From Acidobacteriota bacterium (GTDB lineage Bacteria; Acidobacteriota; Blastocatellia; Pyrinomonadales; Pyrinomonadaceae), in contig JAHBSJ010000007.1 of assembly GCA_019639155.1 (NCBI GenBank), forward strand, positions 109,429 through 173,428: a stretch of DNA of 64,000 nucleotides, written 5' to 3'. Under the pieces are notes generated by a model. The model did not search any database. It saw only the letters and a list, made by a program, of their open reading frames with translations, and was not told where the DNA came from. The translations under genes were made by a program, and so were the position numbers. Of the stretch, positions 26,393 to 35,465 are shown piece after piece (position 1 is the first letter of the stretch; every line of letters begins with the position of its first letter).

Positions 26393-27325
26393 TCAGGCGC
26401 GTCTGGGCGGCAGGTCTCGCTTCATTTCCTCGTCAGAGATGTCTCGATATGCGGCAACACGGTTTCGGCCGCCTCGTTTCGCTCGGTAAAGTGCCGAATC
26501 CGCCATTTCCACCAGCTCGATCGGGTCAGAAGAGTCTTCCGGAAACGATGCGACGCCGATGCTGACAGTGATCTTGTGTGCCTCGCGTGCTTTTCCCTGG
26601 CGGATCACGCTGAAGGGATAATCTTCAATCGACGTGCGTATCCGTTCCGCGGCAACAAGGCCCTGCGGCAGGTCGGCATCAAGCAGGAAGGCCGCGAATT
26701 CATCGCCGCCGAAACGCGCCGCGGCGTCGCCGGTCCGCAGATTCGTCATGATCGAAAATCCGATCTCTTCGATGGTCTTGCTGCCGGTCAGATGGCCGTA
26801 GGTGTCGTTCACGCTTTTGAAATTGTCGCCGTCCATCATCAGTACGCAGAACGGGCGGCCCTCCGCCTTTGCACGGCCTGCCTCTCTGCGCAACTCGGAA
26901 AAGAACGATCGGCTCGATAGCAGTCCCGTCAGATCGTCGTGCGAGATCAGCCTGTGTATCTGCCGCTGATACTCTCTGTCGATCTCGTCCAGCAGGTCAA
27001 ACCGCAGGATTGTTTCGCCGAGCGTGATCTTGTCGCCGTTCTCGAGCTTTTCACGGCGGATGCGGCGGCCGTTCAGAAAAGTGCCGTTTCGCGAATCCAG
27101 GTCGTGGAGTATGTATTCCATAGCGACCCTGGAGTCGCTGGGCGTGGTTTCGATCCTGGCGTGCTTTCGCGAAACAAGAAAATCGTTGACGCGAACGTCT
27201 GCTTCGATCGCACGGCCCAAAATGACCTCTTCACGTTCAAGCGGTATCGGCACAGCGATCAGCTCGCCTGTCAAAAAAACAAGCGACGGCCGAATGTCTC
27301 TGCGAATTATCTCGGAATCTATCAT
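26393..27325 (-). CDS. FHA-domain diguanylate cyclase (GGDEF)
   Basis: A 310-residue cytoplasmic protein with an N-terminal FHA domain (about 20-110: VILGRAIEADVRV, SRKHARIE, DLDSRNGTFLNG) and a C-terminal GGDEF domain (about 140-300). The active-site motif GGDEF is intact (about residue 205-209) and the inhibitory RxxD site is present five residues upstream (RTGD), so it should make cyclic di-GMP with product inhibition. The FHA domain binds phosphothreonine, linking a Ser/Thr kinase pathway to c-di-GMP. Its position beside pilus/secretion genes fits control of surface motility. Confidence 0.92.
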   Translation of the reverse strand: MIDSEIIRRDIRPSLVFLTGELIAVPIPLEREEVILGRAIEADVRVNDFLVSRKHARIETTPSDSRVAMEYILHDLDSRNGTFLNGRRIRREKLENGDKITLGETILRFDLLDEIDREYQRQIHRLISHDDLTGLLSSRSFFSELRREAGRAKAEGRPFCVLMMDGDNFKSVNDTYGHLTGSKTIEEIGFSIMTNLRTGDAAARFGGDEFAAFLLDADLPQGLVAAERIRTSIEDYPFSVIRQGKAREAHKITVSIGVASFPEDSSDPIELVEMADSALYRAKRGGRNRVAAYRDISDEEMKRDLPPRRA

Positions 27326-27475
27326 ATGCCGCGGGGCGGGCGGGAGCGGGCAGCAATCCCCATTCTACTACATTTCAAGCACCGCTATCCATACTTTTTT
27401 GCTCGACATTTAATTGAGCGGGTAAGGCCGCCTGCGAAGGCGTTCTTAAATTTCTGCATAATGTGAATAAAATTA

Positions 27476-27496
27476 CTTGACAACAGCACACTCAAG
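27476..27496. promoter_or_regulatory. HAIR-type HspR operator upstream of hsp20
   Basis: CTTGACA, a 7-nt spacer and ACTCAAG match the HspR-associated inverted repeat CTTGAGT-N7-ACTCAAG with a perfect right half and 5 of 7 in the left. The left half contains the -35 hexamer, so HspR binding would exclude RNA polymerase. In Streptomyces and mycobacteria this site controls dnaK/clpB/hsp20-class genes, which is what follows here. No HspR gene lies in the window. Confidence 0.75.
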
Positions 27497-27505
27497 TTTT
27501 ATTAT
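27477..27505 (+). promoter_or_regulatory. Strong sigma-70 promoter of hsp20
   Basis: TTGACA (27477-27482), a 17-nt spacer and TATTAT (27500-27505) are near consensus. The predicted leader of about 48 nt starts with a small hairpin (GACTAA-TTTG-TTAGTC, 27513-27528) followed by T5, and ends with the GGAGG ribosome-binding site before the ATG at 27560. Confidence 0.82.
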
Positions 27506-27559
27506 TCTCGTGGACTAATTTGTTAGTCTTTTTATTCTACATTGATGGAGGATAAAGCA

Positions 27560-28045
27560 ATGAACATCATCAGACACGATCCATTTCGCGAACTTCGCAG
27601 CCTGCAGGAAGAAATGAACAGGCTGTTCGCCGGCGTAACGCCGTCCTCAGATCGCGAAGAAATGTTCGGCGGCAACTGGGCGCCGAAGGTAGACATTTGG
27701 GAAAACAAGGACAATCTGGTCCTCGAGGCAGAACTTCCGGGCATGACCCGCGACGATTTCGAGCTGTCATTCGAGAACAACGTGCTGACGCTCAAGGGCG
27801 AACGCAAGTTCGAGAAAAAGACGGAAGAGGGCAACTACTACCGAGTTGAAAGGTCCTACGGATCCTTCACGAGGTCGTTCACTTTGCCGCAGACGGTGAC
27901 ACCGGACGGCGCGGCCGCCGAGTTCAACAACGGCGTGCTGCACGTCACACTTCCGAAACGTGAAGAGACAAAAGCACGCAAGATCGAGGTTATTGGCGGC
28001 GATGCCGAACCAAAGACCATTGAGGCCAAGACGGCCGGTGCCTAA
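27560..28045 (+). CDS. Hsp20/alpha-crystallin small heat shock protein
   Basis: ATG 27560 is preceded by GGAGG at 8 nt; upstream in-frame starts at 27542 and 27545 fall on or before that box. The 161-residue product opens with the usual MNIIRHDPFREL and has the alpha-crystallin core at about 40-135 (WAPKVDIWENKDNLVLEAELPG, GVLHVTLPKRE). It binds unfolding proteins as an ATP-independent holdase. It heads a heat shock gene island and is under the HAIR operator. Confidence 0.93.
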   Translation: MNIIRHDPFRELRSLQEEMNRLFAGVTPSSDREEMFGGNWAPKVDIWENKDNLVLEAELPGMTRDDFELSFENNVLTLKGERKFEKKTEEGNYYRVERSYGSFTRSFTLPQTVTPDGAAAEFNNGVLHVTLPKREETKARKIEVIGGDAEPKTIEAKTAGA

Positions 28046-28090
28046 TGTCAGAAACGCCTGCATGAGCGGGCGTGAAATATCCCAAAGAGT

Positions 28091-28149
28091 CGGAACCGCC
28101 ATTGCTAAAAAGACGGCCCGAGAGCCGTAGCAGGCGGTTCCGCTTTTTT
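28091..28149 (+). terminator. Branched terminator between hsp20 and clpB
   Basis: CGGAACCGCC (28091-28100) pairs with GGCGGTTCCG (28133-28142), and an inner stem ACGGC/GCCGT closes the loop; a run of six T follows. It should end most hsp20 transcripts, with some reading through into clpB 16 nt later. Its outer arm shares GGAACCGCC-type sequence with the palindromic element inside alaS (50810-50890). Confidence 0.75.
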
Positions 28150-28165
28150 GGAGTAAGATAAAGTT

Positions 28166-30778
28166 ATGAGATTCGACAGATTCACCATTCGCGGCCAGGA
28201 GGCCGTTCAGGAAGCGATCGGCGTCGCTGAAAAGAATCAAAATCAGCAGGTCGAGCCCGAGCATATCCTCAGCTCGCTGCTGGAACAGAAAGAAGGCGTC
28301 GTGCGGCCCATATTGGGAAAGATCGGCGTCAATCTGGCGCAGATCCAGAACGAGCTGACGTCGGCGGTCGAGAAGTTTCCAAAGGTCTCCGGCGGGCAGC
28401 AGTATTTCAGTTCGCGGACGAATACGATCTTTCAGGACGTGCAGAAGATCGCGGAGGCGATGCAGGACGAATACATATCGACCGAGCATCTGCTGCTGGC
28501 GATCGCCGCCGAAAAGCACGGTGACGCAGGCCGAATATTGCGTTCGAACGGTGTTTCTTCTGAGGATCTCGAAAAGGTCGTAACGGAGATGCGCGGCGGT
28601 TCGCGCATAACTGAGCAGAACGCAGAGGAGAATTTTCAGGCGCTCGAAAAATACGCGCAGGACCTGACCGAGCGGGCACGCAAAGGCAAACTCGATCCGG
28701 TGATCGGCCGCGATGATGAGATCCGCCGCACGATACAGATACTTTCGCGCAGAACAAAGAACAACCCTGTTCTGATCGGCGAGCCCGGCGTCGGCAAGAC
28801 GGCAATTGTCGAAGGCCTTGCGCAGCGCATCGTTTCGGGCGATGTGCCGGAAACGCTGAAAAACAAACGCCTTGTTTCGCTCGACCTTGGCTCGATGCTC
28901 GCGGGTGCAAAGTACCGCGGTGAATTCGAGGACCGGCTGAAAGCCGTATTGAAAGAGATCGAAAAGGCCGAAGGCCAGATAATTCTCTTTATTGATGAGC
29001 TTCATACGCTCGTCGGAGCAGGCGCTTCGGAGGGCGCGATCGACGCGTCGAATATGCTCAAGCCCGCACTTGCACGCGGCACTCTGCGTGCGGTCGGTGC
29101 GACGACGCTGAACGAATACCAGAAATACATCGAAAAAGACAAAGCACTCGAACGCCGCTTTCAACAGGTTTACATCGGTGAACCGACCGTAGAAGACACC
29201 ATCGCGATACTTCGCGGACTGAAAGAGCGGTATGAGGTTCATCACGGCGTCCGCATCAAGGACGCTGCGATCGTTGCCGCGGCGACGCTGTCGAACCGCT
29301 ACATCACCGATCGCTTTTTGCCGGACAAAGCCATCGACCTGATCGACGAGGCGGCATCGCGGATACGCATCGAGATCGATTCGCTGCCGCAGGAGATCGA
29401 CGAACTCGAACGCGAGATACTGCAGCTCGAGATCGAGCGGCAGGCTTTGTCACGCGAGACGGACGAAAAATCGAAAGAGCGGCTTGGCGACATCGAAAAG
29501 CGCATCGCCGACCTGAAAGAGCGTTCATCGGCGATGAAGGCGCAATGGCAGTCGGAAAAAGAAGAGATCGAGAAGATGCGCGAGGGCAAGGAGCAGCTCG
29601 AACAGGCAAAGCTCGAACTCGAACAGGCTCGCCAGGCGGGCGACCTTACTAAGGCGGCCGAGATCCAGTACGGCCGTATTCCCGAACTTGAAAAGCTGCT
29701 TGAGACTGAGCAGCAGCGGCTCGGCGAACTGCAGAAAGAGGGCGTATTCCTGAAAGAGGAAGTTGACGAAGAGGACGTTGCCGAGGTCGTGGCGAAATGG
29801 ACAGGCGTTCCCGTTTCCAAAATGCTCGAAGGCGAGATGCAGAAGCTTGTCGCGATGGAGCAGAATCTGGGCAAACGCGTCATCGGCCAGGATGAGGCGC
29901 TTTCGGCGGTGTCAAATGCGGTTCGGCGTGCGCGTGCGGGATTGCAGGACCCGAACCGGCCTGTCGGTTCGTTCATATTCTTGGGACCGACGGGCGTCGG
30001 TAAGACCGAGACGGCGCGAGCACTCGCAGAATTCCTGTTCGACGACGAACGCGCGATGGTACGGCTCGATATGTCGGAATACATGGAAAAACACGCCGTC
30101 GCCCGCATGATCGGCGCGCCGCCGGGATACGTCGGCTATGAAGAAGGCGGGCAGCTTACCGAGGCCGTTCGCAGAAGGCCGTATTCGGTGGTGCTTTTCG
30201 ACGAGATCGAAAAGGCTCATCCCGACGTTTTCAACGTCCTGCTGCAGATCCTAGACGACGGACGCCTGACCGACAGCAAGGGCCGCGTGGTCGATTTCAA
30301 GAACACGGTGCTGATAATGACGTCAAACCTCGGCTCGCGTGAGATACAGTCCGCGGCGGAAAATCCGCTAGCGGACCGCGACACGAAAGCGGACGTACTG
30401 CAAGTTTTGCGGGGGCATTTCAAGCCGGAATTTCTCAACCGCATCGACGACATCGTGGTCTTTACGCAATTGTCGCGTGAACAGATCGCGACGATCATCG
30501 ACGTACAGCTCGAACGCCTGCGAAAGATGTTGGCAGAGCGCGATATCACCATCGAGATGGAACAGTCGGCACGCGATCTGCTCGTTCAGGAAGGCTACGA
30601 TCCGATCTACGGCGCACGGCCGCTTAAGCGGGCAATACAGTCGCTGATCCAGAATCCGCTTGCGGTAAAACTGCTGAACGGCGAGATCGGTTCGGGGCAA
30701 AAGGTCGTCGTTTCAGCCGATAACGGCGAGATGAGATTCTCGCCTTCGGCAGGCGAAGGCAAAGCCACCTCGAACTGA
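28166..30778 (+). CDS. clpB: ClpB disaggregase
   Basis: An 870-residue Hsp100 protein: N-terminal Clp repeats (about 1-150), AAA+ module 1 with Walker A GEPGVGKT (about 206) and Walker [10 protein letters not shown], the long middle coiled coil typical of ClpB (about 400-530), and AAA+ module 2 with Walker A GPTGVGKT (about 607) and [12 protein letters not shown]. Where ClpA/ClpC carry an IGF/IGL loop, this protein has [15 protein letters not shown], so it should not bind ClpP. It works with DnaK/GrpE to rescue aggregated protein; grpE follows 41 nt downstream. Confidence 0.97.
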   Translation: MRFDRFTIRGQEAVQEAIGVAEKNQNQQVEPEHILSSLLEQKEGVVRPILGKIGVNLAQIQNELTSAVEKFPKVSGGQQYFSSRTNTIFQDVQKIAEAMQDEYISTEHLLLAIAAEKHGDAGRILRSNGVSSEDLEKVVTEMRGGSRITEQNAEENFQALEKYAQDLTERARKGKLDPVIGRDDEIRRTIQILSRRTKNNPVLIGEPGVGKTAIVEGLAQRIVSGDVPETLKNKRLVSLDLGSMLAGAKYRGEFEDRLKAVLKEIEKAEGQIILFIDELHTLVGAGASEGAIDASNMLKPALARGTLRAVGATTLNEYQKYIEKDKALERRFQQVYIGEPTVEDTIAILRGLKERYEVHHGVRIKDAAIVAAATLSNRYITDRFLPDKAIDLIDEAASRIRIEIDSLPQEIDELEREILQLEIERQALSRETDEKSKERLGDIEKRIADLKERSSAMKAQWQSEKEEIEKMREGKEQLEQAKLELEQARQAGDLTKAAEIQYGRIPELEKLLETEQQRLGELQKEGVFLKEEVDEEDVAEVVAKWTGVPVSKMLEGEMQKLVAMEQNLGKRVIGQDEALSAVSNAVRRARAGLQDPNRPVGSFIFLGPTGVGKTETARALAEFLFDDERAMVRLDMSEYMEKHAVARMIGAPPGYVGYEEGGQLTEAVRRRPYSVVLFDEIEKAHPDVFNVLLQILDDGRLTDSKGRVVDFKNTVLIMTSNLGSREIQSAAENPLADRDTKADVLQVLRGHFKPEFLNRIDDIVVFTQLSREQIATIIDVQLERLRKMLAERDITIEMEQSARDLLVQEGYDPIYGARPLKRAIQSLIQNPLAVKLLNGEIGSGQKVVVSADNGEMRFSPSAGEGKATSN

Positions 30779-30819
30779 CGGTTTCCAATGAGGAACGCAA
30801 GCCTTTAAAATAACTGTAG

Positions 30820-31494
30820 ATGTTTAAGCGAAAGAAGATGAGTGAATTCGATCACCTAATTGAAGAGCACCCTGAGGATATGGAGCCGCCGATCGCGGTC
30901 AAAGACAAGCGCCGTTTCAATGAGAACGGCGAGCTCGTCCGTGAAGATGAGCCCGAAGCGGGTAAAAAGACGATCCCTGTGAAGTCGCAGCGTGAGACCG
31001 AGCTCGAGGCACAACTCAAGGCCGAGACGGAACGCCGCGAGGCCGCCGAAGCAAAATTGGTGGGCGTGCAGGCAAAATTTGAGGAGGCAAAAGCGGACCT
31101 CGAAAAAGAGACCGCCGAAATGCGCGATCGGTTAAAACGGACGCTCGAGGACCGTGCCAATCAGAGCAAGTTCAATTTTTTGCAGACGCTGCTTCCCGTT
31201 CTGGACAACCTTCACCTAGCGGTCAATGCCAGCGAAGAAGATCCGTCCATCGACAATCTGAGGACGGGCGTCAAGGGCGTCGCCAGGTCGTTCGAGCACG
31301 CATTGGCGAGCGTCGGCGTTGAAACTGTTCCCTCTATCGGCACGAATTTCGATCCTGAGCTTCACGAGGCGGTCGATATGGCGTCGACGGATGCTGAGAA
31401 TGACGGAAAGATCGTTGCGGAGTATCAGACCGGTTACCGTTTCGGCGACCGTCTGCTGCGTCCCGCCAGGGTGCAGGTCGGAAAGGCAGGTTGA
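30820..31494 (+). CDS. grpE: GrpE nucleotide exchange factor
   Basis: A 224-residue protein with a charged N-terminus, a long coiled coil (about 60-115) and the GrpE beta-domain with conserved LLPVLDNLHLAV, VETVPSIGTNFDPELHEAV and YRFGDRLLRPARV. It releases ADP from DnaK. The start could be ATG 30820 or 30838 (MSEFDH), neither with a strong ribosome-binding site. Placing grpE between two Hsp100 genes rather than beside dnaK is unusual; no dnaK or dnaJ is in the window. Confidence 0.92.
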   Translation: MFKRKKMSEFDHLIEEHPEDMEPPIAVKDKRRFNENGELVREDEPEAGKKTIPVKSQRETELEAQLKAETERREAAEAKLVGVQAKFEEAKADLEKETAEMRDRLKRTLEDRANQSKFNFLQTLLPVLDNLHLAVNASEEDPSIDNLRTGVKGVARSFEHALASVGVETVPSIGTNFDPELHEAVDMASTDAENDGKIVAEYQTGYRFGDRLLRPARVQVGKAG

Positions 31495-31585
31495 AATTTT
31501 GCTTATCAATTGCCAACTCGAATGCTATTATGGCGTTTAGCCCACCTCTCCCGTCCCGTGCGGCCCAAAAGGCGGAACCAAATTT

Positions 31586-33865
31586 ATGGCGGATATAGAA
31601 GCGTACAAGGACAAATTCAGCGAAAGCGGGCAGCGTATTTTGGAGATCGCTCTGGCAGAATCCAAAAAGCGTGACCAGAACTACATTGCGGTCGAGCATA
31701 TTTTGCACGCGCTTGCCGGCGAGGAAGAGGATCTTTTTTCTTCCACGATGCGTGACCTTTCGGTAGATCCGCGTTCGGTGAAGATCCTTATCGAAAAGCG
31801 CATGGCGAACGGCCGCCATCATACCGGGACCGGATACCGTATAGCTCCGGAGACGACCGAGCTTTTTAAGCGGGCGATGGATCGAGCCAGATCGCAGGGC
31901 CGCCGCGTCATCGATGCGAGCGATATTTTCTACGTCCTTTCAAATGACGAACGCAGCGTTTTGAATGAGGTGCTGCAGAATCTGGGCGTCCCGACCGAGG
32001 AGGTGGCGCAGATAGCCCGAACACGCATTCGCAAACGCGAAAAGGAAGAGGAAAGGGTAAGGCAGAAATATGAATTGCCCAGCTTCTTGCGGCATTTCGG
32101 CGTTTCGCTGAACAAGCTTGCGCGTCAAGACAAGATCCCGCCGACGATCGGGCGCGAACAAGAGATACGGCAAATGATCGAGATACTGTCGCACCGCGAG
32201 CGGTCAAATTCGCCGATGTTGGTCGGAGAGCCGGGCGTCGGAAAGACCGCCGTCGTCGAGGGCCTCGCCCGCCTGATCGAGTTGGAACCGGAAAAGGTTC
32301 CCGCACGGCTGCGCGACGCACACATCGTTCAGCTTCAGATGGGCGGACTCGTGGCCGGAACGATGCTTCGCGGTATGTTCGAGGAGCGTATCAAAGGCAT
32401 CATCGACGAGGTAAAGGAAAAAGACCACATCATTCTGTTCATCGACGAAGCGCACACCATCATCGGTGCCGGTGCGGCAATGGGCACGACGTCCGACGCG
32501 GCAAATATGTTCAAATCCGCCTTGGCCCGCGGCGAACTCCGCATCATCGGTGCGACGACGATGACGGAATACAAAGAATATATCGGCGAGGACGAAGCCC
32601 TTGCACGCCGTTTCCGTCTGGTCAAAGTGCCTGAGCCCAGCATCGACGAAACAAAACAGATATTGCTCGGCGTCAGGCCGCGTTTGGAAAAGAACTATTC
32701 GGTCACCATATCTGACGAAGCGATAAACACAGCGCTCGAGATGTCGCCGAAATATATCCGCAATCTGCATTTGCCGGACAAGGCCATCGGTTGGCTCGAT
32801 ACCGCTTCGGTCAAGGTCGAGATCAATTCCGGCGAGGGAATGGTCGTCAAGCCCGACCACATAATTGAGGTCATATCGCAGGAATCGCGTATTCCGAAGG
32901 ACATGATCTATCGCGACACGTCGGACCGCTTTTCTATCATGGAAACGGAACTCGGCAAACGCGTCATCGGGCAAAAGGATGCGGTCCGAGCCGTTGCTGA
33001 ACGCCTCCGCCTGAACAAAGGCCCGCTCAAGGAAAATCACTATGCGCCGGACGGCGTGCTGCTTTTCCTCGGGCCCACGGGCGTTGGTAAGACGGAACTT
33101 GCAAAGGCAGTCGCGGAATTCATGTTCGGCGACGAAAGCAAGATGATCCGCATCGATATGTCCGAATACGGCGACGGCACGGTCGGCATCGAGAAGCTGA
33201 TCGGTATGCCGCGAGGCATCGTCGGCTCGGAACGCGGAGGTATTTTGACCGAACAGCTTCGCGACAATCCATACACCGTGCTGCTGCTCGACGAGGTCGA
33301 AAAGGCATCGCCGTATTTGATGAACATCTTCCTGCAGGCATTTGACGAAGGATGGATCACGGACGGCCGCGGAAAGAAGGTCTATCTGTCGGACGCGATA
33401 GTCATAATGACGTCGAATCTGGGCTCTGAGAACTTCAAGAAATACGAGTCGCCGCTCGGTTTCGGCATGAAATCCGTCGGCAGTATGCAGGCAATTCGCA
33501 GCGATGTGATGAAGGCGGCGGAGACGCGATTCACGCCTGAGTTCCGAAACCGCATCGACGAGATCGTGATTTTCTCGCCGCTGACACGCGACGAGGTCCG
33601 CGAGATCGCAAAACTTTACTTGGCAAAGATCCAGCGAAATATGGAACGCCAGGGCAAGGTCGTCGAGGTCACGGATGCCGCGCTTGAACTCATCACGGAC
33701 AAAGGCTACTCGCCGACCTACGGCGCTCGTTTCCTGAAACGCCACATCGACCAAAAGGTGAAGCTGCCCATTACGAATTCGTGGAAAGCGGCGGCCAAAT
33801 TCATCGTTGACGCCGACGGCGAAGAGATAGTCGTCCGAAACGACGAGGTTTTCAGCCTTAATTGA
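31586..33865 (+). CDS. ClpC/ClpA-type AAA+ unfoldase (ClpP partner)
   Basis: A 759-residue Hsp100 protein: N-domain (about 1-145), a charged helix, AAA+ module 1 (Walker A GEPGVGKT about 214; FIDEAHTIIGAG) and module 2 (GPTGVGKT about 496; LLLDEVEKAS). It lacks the ClpB-type middle coil. Between the second sensor region and FTPEFRNRID it carries P-LGF-G (L624-G625-F626), the loop that docks Clp unfoldases onto ClpP. So it should deliver substrates to ClpP, unlike the clpB neighbour. It may be a ClpA-class rather than ClpC-class protein; clpP is not in the window. Confidence 0.88.
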   Translation: MADIEAYKDKFSESGQRILEIALAESKKRDQNYIAVEHILHALAGEEEDLFSSTMRDLSVDPRSVKILIEKRMANGRHHTGTGYRIAPETTELFKRAMDRARSQGRRVIDASDIFYVLSNDERSVLNEVLQNLGVPTEEVAQIARTRIRKREKEEERVRQKYELPSFLRHFGVSLNKLARQDKIPPTIGREQEIRQMIEILSHRERSNSPMLVGEPGVGKTAVVEGLARLIELEPEKVPARLRDAHIVQLQMGGLVAGTMLRGMFEERIKGIIDEVKEKDHIILFIDEAHTIIGAGAAMGTTSDAANMFKSALARGELRIIGATTMTEYKEYIGEDEALARRFRLVKVPEPSIDETKQILLGVRPRLEKNYSVTISDEAINTALEMSPKYIRNLHLPDKAIGWLDTASVKVEINSGEGMVVKPDHIIEVISQESRIPKDMIYRDTSDRFSIMETELGKRVIGQKDAVRAVAERLRLNKGPLKENHYAPDGVLLFLGPTGVGKTELAKAVAEFMFGDESKMIRIDMSEYGDGTVGIEKLIGMPRGIVGSERGGILTEQLRDNPYTVLLLDEVEKASPYLMNIFLQAFDEGWITDGRGKKVYLSDAIVIMTSNLGSENFKKYESPLGFGMKSVGSMQAIRSDVMKAAETRFTPEFRNRIDEIVIFSPLTRDEVREIAKLYLAKIQRNMERQGKVVEVTDAALELITDKGYSPTYGARFLKRHIDQKVKLPITNSWKAAAKFIVDADGEEIVVRNDEVFSLN

Positions 33866-33941
33866 AACTATCCAAAAACTTCCCGCATCAAAGGCTTTGG
33901 TGATAAAATCGCCAAAGCCCTTCGTTTTCGGAGGCAAAGTT

Positions 33942-34202
33942 ATGGAGAAATATAAGGCGACGATCCGCGGCGACAATATTGAATGGGACGGTGAGGCTCC
34001 GGATGCTGTAAAGGACGGCAAGCTTGTGAGAGTGGAGGTAACGCTCGTCTCGAAACCGGTGAAACAGTCGAAGCGGAACGCTGTTCGAGCCGTCGCGGCT
34101 TTGAAGGAGATAGCCTCCAGAGGCGGCATTAGTTCAATTCCCGACCCTGTTGCGTGGCAGCGAGAGATCCGTAAAGACCGGCCATTACCGGGACGCGATT
34201 GA
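33942..34202 (+). CDS. Putative antitoxin of the PIN-domain toxin at 34202
   Basis: ATG 33942 has a GGAGG box 7 nt upstream; a frame open from 33897 lacks one. The 86-residue protein starts with a short beta-strand module (YKATIRGDNIEWDGEAP, LVRVEVTLV) and ends in a charged tail (VAWQREIRKDRPLPGRD) resembling toxin-wrapping tails of VapB-like antitoxins. Its stop overlaps the toxin start (TGATG). Family not named, role inferred from coupling to the PIN gene. Confidence 0.75.
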   Translation: MEKYKATIRGDNIEWDGEAPDAVKDGKLVRVEVTLVSKPVKQSKRNAVRAVAALKEIASRGGISSIPDPVAWQREIRKDRPLPGRD

Positions 34203-34579
34203 TGGTACTGCTCGACAGTAACATTGTGATCTATTCGACACGGATCGAATCCGAGTTTGACGCCCTTCGCACATTCCTGGTCGAAGAACGTTCAGCGGTC
34301 TCGCTGATAACGTTTGTTGAAGTGCTCGGCTATCACAAGCTCAGCGAACAGGATAAGGTCTCTTTTGGAGTGTTCTTTGATTCCACACCAATACTTGACA
34401 TTACCGCAGATATTGCAGCGGGGGCAGTTCGACTGAAACAGGTACGGAAGATCGGCTTGGGTGACGCTGTGATCGCCGCGACAGCAATGGAGCACGGCCT
34501 TACGCTCGTAACCCGAAACACTAGAGATTTCAGTTGGATAAGAGGCCTTAACCTGCTGGATCCAGCGAAAGACCTTTGA
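34202..34579 (+). CDS. VapC-type PIN-domain RNase toxin
   Basis: A 125-residue PIN protein. The acidic triad is visible: D in VLLDSNIVIY, E in LITFVEVLGYHKL, D in GLGDAVIAATA, and a further D in NTRDFSW. Such enzymes are Mg-dependent RNases that often cut tRNA or rRNA. The ATG shares a base with the antitoxin stop codon, the usual arrangement for stoichiometric control. Confidence 0.9.
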   Translation: MVLLDSNIVIYSTRIESEFDALRTFLVEERSAVSLITFVEVLGYHKLSEQDKVSFGVFFDSTPILDITADIAAGAVRLKQVRKIGLGDAVIAATAMEHGLTLVTRNTRDFSWIRGLNLLDPAKDL

Positions 34580-34605
34580 TCGGCCTAAAAAGGTCGCAAT
34601 TGTAG

Positions 34606-35436
34606 ATGCAGCTTCGGCATCAAATGCCTATTATGTTGCGAGCGTTAAAGACGACACAATTCGGAACTGCGATCCTGAGTTTATTTCTGTTTTCTCCGCA
34701 GTACTTATTGGCGCAAACATCCGAGCCGCCGTCGCCTGATGCCATTATCTCGAAAGCCGTCGAGTATTTGGGCGGCGAGCGCTATTTGAAAGTGACGTCG
34801 CAGGTGAGCCGCGGCAAATTCAGCGTGATACGCGAAGGCGCGGTCATTTCGTTCTCGTCATTTCACGACGTGATAGTTTTTCCGGACCGCGAGCGGACGG
34901 ATTTTCGCAGCAGCGGGATACGCAGCACTCAGGTGAACATCGCGGGCGGCGGCTGGGTGTTTGACGGCGATACCGAATCGATACGCGATCAGACGGAGAT
35001 ACAGCTCGCCAATTTCAAACGCGGCGTCCGAACGAGCCTGGACAACTTGCTGCGAGGCTATTGGAAGGGTGAGGCCGAACTGAGTTACGCGGGCCGAAGG
35101 CCTGCGTCGATTGGGCGTCGAAACGACGTCGTAAAGCTGAAATACAGCGACGGTTTCGAGGTAGAGTTTGAATTCTCTGCGGACGACGGCACTCCCCAAA
35201 AGGCCATTTACAAACGCCAAAATGCCGACGGCGAACCCATCACCGAAGAGGACCGCTTTGCGCAGTTCGTCGAGGTCGGCGGCATTCGTGCGTCATTTGT
35301 CGTCGATCGCTTTACGGATGGCAAACACGCATCGCGCATCAACTACGAATCCATCGAATACAACAAACGTATTCCCGATTCGATCTTCGTTAAACCCGCC
35401 AATCTAAAAGAGGCAAAACGCGACATCAAGCTCTGA
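34606..35436 (+). CDS. Secreted protein of unknown function, LolA/LolB-like shape
   Basis: A 276-residue exported protein with a signal sequence ending at about LLAQTSEPP; starts at 34606, 34627 and 34633 are all possible. The mature part alternates amphipathic strands with aromatic patches (VSRGKFSVIREGAVISFSSF, DDVVKLKYSDGFEVEFEF), reminiscent of the half-barrel of outer-membrane lipoprotein carriers. It may carry a hydrophobic ligand. This is a fold impression, not an identification. It lies alone between the PIN toxin and convergent rne. Confidence 0.55.
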   Translation: MQLRHQMPIMLRALKTTQFGTAILSLFLFSPQYLLAQTSEPPSPDAIISKAVEYLGGERYLKVTSQVSRGKFSVIREGAVISFSSFHDVIVFPDRERTDFRSSGIRSTQVNIAGGGWVFDGDTESIRDQTEIQLANFKRGVRTSLDNLLRGYWKGEAELSYAGRRPASIGRRNDVVKLKYSDGFEVEFEFSADDGTPQKAIYKRQNADGEPITEEDRFAQFVEVGGIRASFVVDRFTDGKHASRINYESIEYNKRIPDSIFVKPANLKEAKRDIKL

Positions 35437-35451
35437 GCCGCGTCTTGCCTC
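35410..35451. terminator. Hairpin between convergent genes
   Basis: GAGGCAAAACGCG (35410-35422) and CGCGTCTTGCCTC (35439-35451) pair with one mismatch; the left arm is inside the last codons of the secreted protein gene. It sits 14 nt before the rne stop on the other strand. There is no T-run, so a Rho-independent role is uncertain. Confidence 0.5.
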
Positions 35452-35465
35452 TGAATTGACTTTGC

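Noticed and set aside
27476..27496. CIRCE element for HrcA
   Set aside because: CIRCE is TTAGCACTC-N9-GAGTGCTAA; the observed repeat instead fits the HspR-type HAIR pattern.
27513..27528. GACTAA-TTTG-TTAGTC followed by T5 as a terminator upstream of hsp20
   Set aside because: Only 6 weak base pairs and it lies at the 5' end of the transcript; more likely a leader hairpin.
32204..34129. 641-codon open frame antisense to the ClpC-like gene
   Set aside because: It mirrors a strongly supported gene with exact AAA+ motifs; high GC third positions open antisense frames, and the peptide has no domain or signal.
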